Shown: positions 57,589 to 64,000 of the stretch, one piece after another
How positions within the stretch are numbered: position 1 is the stretch's first letter
Layout of the letters: every line of letters starts with the position of its first letter
Assembly (NCBI GenBank): GCA_023101725.1
Contig: JALJCO010001417.1
Coordinates: 1 to 64,000, forward strand
Direction of reading: 5' to 3'
Source of the DNA: Atherinomorus stipes
Taxonomy: Eukaryota > Chordata > Actinopteri > Atheriniformes > Atherinidae
Length of the DNA: 64,000 bases
Translations under genes and position numbers: made by a program
The notes under the pieces: generated by a model
The model's input: the letters and a program-made list of their open reading frames with translations, nothing else
The model's database searches: none
Told to the model about the DNA's origin: nothing

Positions 57589-58569
57589 TACATTAGAAGA
57601 GAATAAAATAGGTGCTCTTACTGGTGTCTAGCTGTAGGAGCCTCCTGCATGTTTCTGCCAGTAAAATTTCCGTCTGCAGACACCGTTTACTGGACATGAT
57701 GAGACTGTAACACATGGAGCTGCCAGGGCCGTTGCAACAAGGCAAGCAAACCAAGCAATTGCCTGGAGCCTGAAGCTGGACTGGGGCCCCAAGACACCAT
57801 GGCTCTAACCGGGCGGGACTGAAGCAGTTACAGAGACCCCAAGCTGCTTCCAAACCACTTTTCTTTATTTTAGACACCAACTACCTCATACAGTTGAAAT
57901 TTTTAAGATCGGACATGCAGAAGTAGAAAATCCCACTTTTAAGCTTTTCTCACTGAGATATTGTGATCCACCTGCAACTGACAGTAGTCAGCCGGCAGTG
58001 GGGGGTCAATGAAGGGCCCGTTTGGACACGTGTCCATTCCTGTTACGCGGTGTCCATCAGACTGTGTTCCCCCTGCTATGACTGACCATTTATTAAAAAG
58101 TAATCCTATAATTTTTTCATTACAGTATGGGGGTGGTTGCATCCTTTTTTAAAATTTTTAAAATGTAAAAAAGACTATGTTTGCAGCATTCTTTTTTGGG
58201 AAGGGGGGGGGCTTCAAGTCCAATTTGCTTGGGGCCCTGGGGGCTGCAGTCCCTTCTGCCGGATCATTCTTCATCAGTGTTGACCTCACAAAGCTGCGAT
58301 GTCCAGCGGTGAACAGAGACAGCTGCACCTCAGAACTTCACAAGACTTCCTGGATATCAAAGGATTTTTCTGGCTGCTTCCAGAGATGCATCTGTCCCTC
58401 CATCCTCATCTTTATGAACGGGAACTATTTAAAACTTGACTGGAACCATGTCAGTTGTTATCGTTGTGTTTTTAAAGGCTAGTTTTTTACCTCAATTTAG
58501 CATGCTAGCGGTTAGCGTTAGCCACGAGCTAATAGCTGTGCTGCCTCTCCACACTTACTCCTGACTCTG
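57589..58569. other. No gene; possible hAT ends
   Basis: CAGGGCCGTTGCAACAAGGC at 57726 resembles a hAT terminus, and GGGGCCCTGGGGGCTGCAG near 58230 may be its opposite end, but the match is poor. Nothing coding. Confidence 0.4.
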
Positions 58570-58795
58570 CCTTGTACTTTGGTGCGGCAGACCCGGGTTC
58601 GAGTCCTCAACAAGACACTCAGGTAAACCACAGTGGACCCCTGAGGAAGGTCCTTAACCCCCACCAACTGCTCCCCGGGCTGCTTTGATTAGCAGCCCAC
58701 TGCTCTCAGGTTCAACCTAAGATGCGTTAAAATGTAGTGAACGAATTTCCTAATTGGCACTCTAATTGGGATTAATAAAGTATTTCTTTTTTTTT
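58570..58795 (+). repeat. SINE with LINE-like 3' tail
   Basis: GGTGCGGCAGACCCGGGTTC then GAGTCCTC (B-box-like head), GGTCCTTAACCCCCACCAAC, GCCCACTGCTCTCAGGTTC, CGAATTTCC and GGGATTAATAAAGTATTTC. Another copy lies on the minus strand at 50070-50195. The tail resembles LINE 3' ends, as expected for a SINE mobilised by a LINE. Confidence 0.7.
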
Positions 58796-59030
58796 CTTTT
58801 TACAGTTCTAGTCCGGTTCTAACCTGTTGTCCCCATCTTCCTCAGCGACATCACACTTTTCTGAACTGGCTGATGATCCACCACACAAACCAGTTCCAAT
58901 CTAGCTGTTCTGGAGCCATCTTTTACGTTTTCCACTGTTTTGATTTTACATGTCAATCAATGACCCGACCGCGACTGTTTCATCTGGTGACGTTGTGTCA
59001 TAGAGAGGCTAAAATGTTAGTGGCTAGCGG

Positions 59031-59043
59031 GTTTTGGCTTTTT
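59031..59043. repeat. 13-bp target-site duplication, left
   Basis: GTTTTGGCTTTTT, repeated exactly at 59449-59461. Confidence 0.8.
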
Positions 59044-59448
59044 TTCATTTGTTCATTCAGTCATTTTCTGTACCGCTTATCCAGTTCAGGGTCGTGGGCG
59101 TTGCTGGAGTCTATCCCAGCTATCATCAGGCGAGAGGCAGGGTACACCCTGGTCAGGTTGCCAGTCCGTCGCAGGGCCAACACAGAAAGACAGACTATCA
59201 TTCACACTCACATTCATTCCTATAGGAACAATTTAGAGTGATCAATTAACCCAACATGCATGTCTTTGGATGGTAGGAGGAAGCTGGAGTACCTGGAGAG
59301 AACCCATGCATACACGGGAGAACATGCAAACTCCACACAGGAAGCCCGCTGTTGGAACTGTTCGAACCCCCCCCCCCCAGCTGGGAATTGAACTAGCTAG
59401 CTTCTTACTGTGAGGCTGTGGTGCTAACCACCATGCCACGTGCAGCCC
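59044..59448 (+). mobile_element. SINE-like dispersed repeat, copy 2
   Basis: Same family as 46850-47205 (TTCTGTACCGCTTATCCAG, CATGCATGTCTTTGGATGG, AACATGCAAACTCCACACAG, GTGCTAACCACCATGCCACG). A perfect 13-bp flanking duplication indicates insertion by target-primed reverse transcription. A run of ten C lies at about 59369. Confidence 0.82.
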
Positions 59449-59461
59449 GTTTTGGCTTTTT
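59449..59461. repeat. 13-bp target-site duplication, right
   Basis: GTTTTGGCTTTTT, matches 59031-59043. Confidence 0.8.
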
Positions 59462-59669
59462 AACATCGGATATTTACGTGAATATAAGTCTGATTGACTT
59501 TTAACTGCACAGAACTACTTCTTTTGTTTTGTTGTATTGTTCTATTGCTAAATTTCTTGAAGTTAAGGTTGTGCCATCAGCGCTTCAAAGTTTTAAATAA
59601 TAATAATAATAACAGTATGGTTGTAAAAGACTTTGTGAAAAAAAAAAGAATATCCTTTTTGTGTTTAAC

Positions 59670-59815
59670 CGGCTGTAGCTCAGGTGGAAGAGCAGTCGTC
59701 TTTTAAACCAACTGGCTTCCCCAGACGACATGCCAAAGTGTCCTTTGGCAAGACGCTGAACCCAACGTTTCCTTCTGATGTTCCTCTCGGGACATTTACC
59801 ATTTACCATTTAATC
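59670..59815 (+). repeat. tRNA-headed SINE fragment
   Basis: GGCTGTAGCTCAGGTGGAAG has a canonical A-box (TAGCTCAGGTGG). It is followed by AGAGCAGTCGTC and, after loss of the B-box region, GTGTCCTTTGGCAAGACGCT and GAACCCAAC, the body of a common fish SINE. Ends in (ATTTACC)n. Confidence 0.6.
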
Positions 59816-60378
59816 AAAAGTGAAACATACAACATGCAACTTTTCCAAGATAATATAGCTTATATAATATGACAAATGCACCAACAGTAGGTTATAATAA
59901 TTAGACTCTGTCTTATTCACCAATCATTATGGCCTTAAAATTTGAATATTCTCTTTTGTTCCTTTTGATCAATTTGAACCACTTTTAAAATGACAGAAAA
60001 TGACTTGGTGTTAACATTGCATGCATTTTCTTTAGGTCTGTTTCATTTTGTATTTCAGATACAGTGCTGACAGTGGCATTCTCAAAATCCTGAGATCCCA
60101 AATAATCTTTTGATACTAAATATATTACGATTGATCACTGGGAAAGGGATGAAATATCAATACAAAGTCCGGGTGAAATGAATTGGAAATGACAAAAGTA
60201 ATAATAAGAATTTTATGAAAATCTTGACACTGATTGTGAATTGTTGTTCAACAGAAACATTAAAAACAAACGCACAAAAAATAAAACAAGTCAACAAGCA
60301 TGACACAAATATGATCCCATGATTTCTCTCTCTCTCCTCCTCTCTGCCTCTGTCTCGCTCTCCCTCTTTCCATCGCAG
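59816..60378. other. No gene seen; pyrimidine tract at right end
   Basis: AT-rich until about 60325, then a CT-rich tract (CTCTCTCTCCTCC... to CATCGCAG at 60378) that would serve as a splice-acceptor polypyrimidine tract. Confidence 0.5.
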
Positions 60379-60642
60379 ACAACCTCTCTGAAGAGGGATG
60401 CAGCTGCAGCACAGTTACAATCCTCCGCTGTGGACCCTCGTCTACCTTCTCTTCTCTTCTCTTCTCTTCTCTTCTCTTCTCTTCTCTGTATCGACCTTCA
60501 GCGTTCCAAACAACTTTTAAATTCAACTGATAATCTTTCATTTGTCTTATTTGCCTCATTTGCTCTGCTTGTACCCCTTTCACAAGCATGGTTGCAGAAA
60601 GTGTGCAGTATAACAGGCGACTTGTAGCCCATCAACATCAAG
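60379..60642 (+). other. Candidate 5' noncoding exon of the receptor gene
   Basis: Preceded by a long pyrimidine tract ending CATCGCAG (60371-60378) and ended by a donor AAGGTAAGG (GT at 60643-60644). It lies 1.3 kb upstream of the receptor coding exon, on the same strand. It contains a (CTTCT)n array and stop codons in all frames near its end, as expected for a leader. Support is splice motifs only. Confidence 0.35.
60446..60487 (+). repeat. (TTCTC)n microsatellite
   Basis: Eight perfect five-base units within the candidate leader exon. Confidence 0.95.
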
Positions 60643-61390
60643 GTAAGGATTCATTTCTAATACTTTCTTATTTCAGCAATTGCTGCACACTGCAAATCTT
60701 TGATTAGTTTGAAAATGTGTCATTTTTACTTTTTGAGGGGTTTTTCTATTATTCTTTTTTTTTTATTATTAATTGATGCATTTTAGGGAGCATAACTGAC
60801 AGGTCAGCTTAAATTGATAAAAAAAAAAAAAAAGCAAATACAAAATTGAACAAAAAACTCTTGAAGAGTTTTGAAATTACTGTAAAGCTCTGATTTAAAA
60901 GTGCCTTACAGTAAATAACATTGTTACGGAGATAATTCCTCATGAAATTAGCAGAAGGGTTTAATATGTGATTTTCTTAAAAAATTATTAAAGACAGTTC
61001 AATATATTTTTGCCACACACAGCTAGACTTTCATGATGTGTTTGATGTAGAAGCATAATTAACCTTTCAGAGGAAATCATTAGCATATATCAGTGAAGCG
61101 TGGGTAATGGCAATTATAGTCTGTAGCCAGCAGTTGATGAGAATGATTTGAATCACTTCACTCTGGTAGTATACTACCCTGGGGATTGCAATGCCGGTGG
61201 CAGTTAAATCTGTTTTAGTGCTGCTAATTCTTCATCATGTATAATCAACAAAAAACTTTTTTTTTTTTAGAAGAGTTTTGCAGCATAAAATCATATGAGC
61301 AAAATCAAGTCTGAAGAAAAATACAACAAAACTGTCTCTCCCTCTCTATTACTCTCTATGTGTGTGTGTGTGTATATACTGTATATATGA

Positions 61391-61450
<60 letters not shown>

Positions 61451-61954
61451 TGTGTGGGTTTGTGCTTCTGTTTTTCACAATTCATGAATCGATAGTTTTT
61501 TTTAAATGTAAATGACACTTTGCAGACAACATACAGTATTTGTTGTTGTATTAGATGGTTTTGATTAAAAGAAGAAACAAGCAAAAAACTACATTTGGGG
61601 GTTTTCTCTCGAAAGAAAATTTGAGATTCCAACTTTAATCATTAACTTTTAGAATGAACAGAATCATAAAAGAAACTGTTTTGATTCTCAATTACATTTT
61701 CTAAAGGTTAGAAAATGCAGTTGGATTTTTTTGTCTCTTTCAAAATTTCATATATAACTCTATTATTTCCTTTCGCAAGGAAATAATCAGCTAATCAGGA
61801 TCAGACCAGTCTTTCATTTCAAGCACGCTTGACAAATAACTCCAAGAGAATTCAGACATAAAACAGACAGCAAAAAAAAAAAAGAAAAAAAAAATCTCAG
61901 AATTTTTATTATATTACAATTTACTCTTTATAACCATTTATCTTTTTATTACAG
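60643..61954 (+). other. Likely intron upstream of the receptor exon
   Basis: AT-rich, with poly(A)/poly(T) runs and a (TG)n-(TA)n microsatellite at 61359-61445. Ends with TCTTTTTATTACAG, a good splice acceptor (AG at 61953-61954). Confidence 0.5.
61359..61445. repeat. (TG)n/(TA)n microsatellite
   Basis: TG repeats from 61359 followed by a TA array at about 61395-61445. Confidence 0.95.
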
Positions 61955-62030
61955 GTCCAAACACGAAATCCAGACACCAGCACGGGATGTGTTGACAGCT
62001 CACGTTATCCCAACAGCTCTACCTAATACA
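61955..62030 (+). other. 5' untranslated part of the receptor coding exon
   Basis: Runs from the splice acceptor to the ATG at 62031. An upstream ATG at 61987 is followed at once by TGT TGA, a two-codon upstream ORF that could dampen translation. Confidence 0.5.
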
Positions 62031-62872
62031 ATGGAGCCTTCTTTGCAGGCCTCTCCTTCATCTGCACCACTCTACAACACTAGCCTGCCAATAAATGCCT
62101 CAGGGAATTACACTATTGACCAAATCTCTGATGTCAACCTATTTGAAATCCTTGGTCCAAAACGATCTCCCTTTTTTTTTCCCTGTGACCATAGTTTACC
62201 TTCTCATCTTTCTCGTTGGTTTGACTGGAAATCTTCTCACATGTGCAGTTATCGCAAAACACAAGAAGATGCGAAACCCCACTAACTTTTATCTGGTGAG
62301 CCTTGCTGTGTCTGATCTCCTTGTACTTATGTTTGGAATGCCCTTGGAGATTTATGACCTTTGGCAAAACTACCCATTTCCCTTTGGTGAAGGCGGTTGC
62401 TACTTCAAGACCTTCCTTTTTGAAACAGTCTGCTTTGCCTCCATCCTCAACGTCACAGCACTGAGCGTGGAGAGGTACATTGCTGTTGTATATCCTCTGA
62501 AAACACGATACCTGTCAACCAACCAGCATGCCAAACGTGTCATCACAATAGTGTGGGTGGTGTCGATGATCTGTGCCATCCCCAACACCTTACTGCATGG
62601 CATCTTCTACTTGCCAGAAAAAATGGAGGAGTCAGCTATATGTGCAGTACTCAAGCCCATATGGATCTATAATTTAGTCATGCAAATCACAACTGTTTGT
62701 TTCTACTTTGTACCCATGATGATTATTACCATACTGTACTTAGTGATGGGCATTCATTTAAGTAAAGAAAGGCAACATGCCAGAGGAAACTTGGGAAAGA
62801 GTTGCTGTGGCAGCACCAGAAGGAAGATCAATGTGGAAAATGGGCGTAGAAGACAGGTCATCAAAATGCTTT
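62031..62872 (+). CDS. nmur1: Neuromedin U receptor (NMUR1-like), TM1-TM5 exon, frameshifted
   Basis: Class A GPCR for neuromedin U/S peptides, in the plasma membrane, normally Gq-coupled. The ATG at 62031 (MEPSLQAS) follows an acceptor at 61954 and gives an extracellular N-terminus with sequons NTS, NAS and NYT and the family-typical FEILGPKRS before TM1. In a run of nine T (62172-62180) the frame shifts by one; the rest reads PVTIVYLLIFLVGLTGN (TM1), NFYLVSLAVSDLLVLMFGMP (TM2), GGCYFKTFLFETVCFASIL (TM3, disulphide Cys), VERY at the DRY position, TM4, SAICAVLKPIW in loop 2, TM5, then RRQVIKML before TM6. The exon ends at 62872 with donor GTGAGT, phase 1. NALS-type text NVTALSVERYIAVVYPL and LLTCAVI favour NMUR1 over NMUR2; a teleost nmur3 is possible. 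TM6-TM7 lie beyond the window. Pseudogene or homopolymer error. Confidence 0.88.
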
Positions 62873-64000
62873 GTGAGTACATGAAGAATCATTTGTATTC
62901 TGGCAGGCTTTATGTTTAGATTTATACCTCTTGATGTACAGTCTATTACCTGAGTATGAGGCCTTGCTCTAATTCATACGTCACTTTCTTCTTTTTTTTC
63001 CTAACATTGCATCAGGGCTTTTATTGCTGATTGTCAAATTTGTCTTTCAAAGTGGCTTTCTCCATAAGCTTAATTACAACACATACAGAATTTCATAAAT
63101 CATTCTGAAAGCCTTTTTCCTGTACAAACTTTATTGCCAGTAGTGGATTTCTGTCACTAACACAAGTACAAAGCTTCACAGGGATTTTCTCCTCTGATTT
63201 CTGGATTCGTGCTTTTGTCTGAGCTCTTCTCATAAATGAACAAGAATCCGTTGGAAAAAGCTTAGCTTGGGTATTAGCACAACCTGTTACTTTATTGATT
63301 ATGTTTCCAAGCACAAAACTGTCAATTAGAACCGACAGAAAGACAAAACAAACAAAATTAAAAAAGGCAGTCCAGGATAACTTATCTTTTACTTTTGAAA
63401 TGTTAATCTATTGTTCTATGTCTTTTCCTTTTTTCTGAAAATTTAATTTTGAGACAAAAATATTGTTATGGGAAAATTAGATTTGAGGCCACAAACCATT
63501 TTACTTTTATGCTCTAGTCCTTTGAACGAAAGGTTAGCGCTCCATAATGATACTAGAGTTAGTAAGAGTTAGCAAAATATAGAGTAAAGGTCATCATTTC
63601 TTGGATTCTTACTTGATATTTGAGAGTTTGAAATGTCTCACATGTGCAATACCACATGTGAGGCATATACTGTATGCACACAAAATGCTAATTTTGTGCA
63701 AAGGAAACTTGCAGTTTTGGAGCATTTTACATGGTAATAACATGAGAAAGCAATGTAAATTCCCCATGTTAAATCCATATGATCTCATGTGGAAATATTA
63801 GAAATGCCCATGTGAAACCTATAATCATATGTAAAACCCATTTAAGTTTTTGTGTTTTATTACACCTTATATGATCACATAAAATCCATACAGTCCCATG
63901 TGAAACCCCTGTAAATTCCCATGTGAAACATATGTACAGTATCATGGCAGGAATCCCATGTAAATTCCCATGACAAATACACATATCAAACTCATATAAA
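62873..64000 (+). other. Receptor gene intron (to window edge)
   Basis: Starts GTGAGT. I searched by eye for the TM6-TM7 exon (an FGICWAPFH-like motif) and did not find it, so the intron continues past 64000. Confidence 0.6.
63630..64000 (+). repeat. Imperfect short tandem repeat around CCCATGTGAAA
   Basis: Repeated variants of CCCATGTGAAAC, TAAATTCCCATG and ACATGTGAG/CATATG at intervals of roughly 15-30 bp, densest from 63780 to 63990. A degenerate minisatellite running off the window. Confidence 0.7.

Noticed and set aside
62095..62919. Receptor reading frame starting at the ATG at 62095
   Set aside because: That N-terminus has no sequons and does not match the family, whereas the other frame does up to the T run. 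The frame also reads past a consensus donor at 62873 into intron sequence.
1..64000. CRISPR arrays, operons or defence islands
   Set aside because: No regularly spaced repeats with unique spacers and no clustered coding genes; the sequence is a vertebrate intergenic region.

Overview
The window looks like a piece of a teleost fish chromosome. It is AT-rich, intron-bearing, nearly free of host genes and packed with fish-type transposable elements: several Tc1-like elements, TTAA-flanked MITEs, hAT pieces, LINE fragments, a Ty3/Gypsy LTR retrotransposon and tRNA-derived SINE-like repeats. No bacterial-style operon, rRNA, functional tRNA or CRISPR array is visible.

Only one host gene is clearly recognisable. 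At the right edge, on the plus strand, an exon (62031-62872) encodes the N-terminus and transmembrane helices 1-5 of a neuromedin U receptor (class A GPCR, most like the NMUR1 type). It has a good splice acceptor upstream and a consensus donor downstream. TM6 and TM7 must lie beyond base 64000. The reading frame breaks by one base in a run of nine T at 62172-62180, so this allele is either a pseudogene or carries a homopolymer sequencing error. A possible 5' noncoding exon lies at 60379-60642. A weaker candidate is a minus-strand first exon with TATA box, Kozak ATG and splice donor at 5045-5240.

Layout. 0-13 kb: intergenic DNA with TTAA-flanked (Kolobok-like) MITEs at 4.1, 7.6, 11.0 and 12.35 kb and a LINE endonuclease fragment at 7.0-7.5 kb. 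13-21.6 kb: hAT pieces, a tandem pair of tRNA-derived units split by a LINE 3' end (14.5-15.6 kb), and a TA-flanked element (18.6-19.6 kb). 21.6-31.3 kb: a LINE reverse-transcriptase remnant, a Tol2-type hAT end, two degenerate Tc1 copies of one family (24.8-26.1 kb minus, 28.8-31.3 kb plus) and a MITE (26.3 kb). 31.3-40.0 kb: a nested insertion complex. A Tc1-like element has received a TTAA-flanked piggyBac-like element (32166-33618) and a Ty3/Gypsy retrotransposon with two 207-bp LTRs (33696-38518); another Tc1 3' half (39093-39989) abuts it. 40-60 kb: mostly unique AT-rich DNA with dispersed repeats, including a hAT element with a perfect 8-bp target duplication and a second element nested in it (55.8-57.6 kb), and a SINE-like copy with a perfect 13-bp target duplication (59.0-59.5 kb). 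60-64 kb: the receptor gene.

I found no new multi-gene biological system. The more interesting signals are the frameshifted receptor, the tandem tRNA-derived unit found both in open sequence and inside the piggyBac-like element, the repeated TTAA-AG termini of unrelated MITEs, a MITE carrying a short protein-like ORF, and the order of events in the nested complex.
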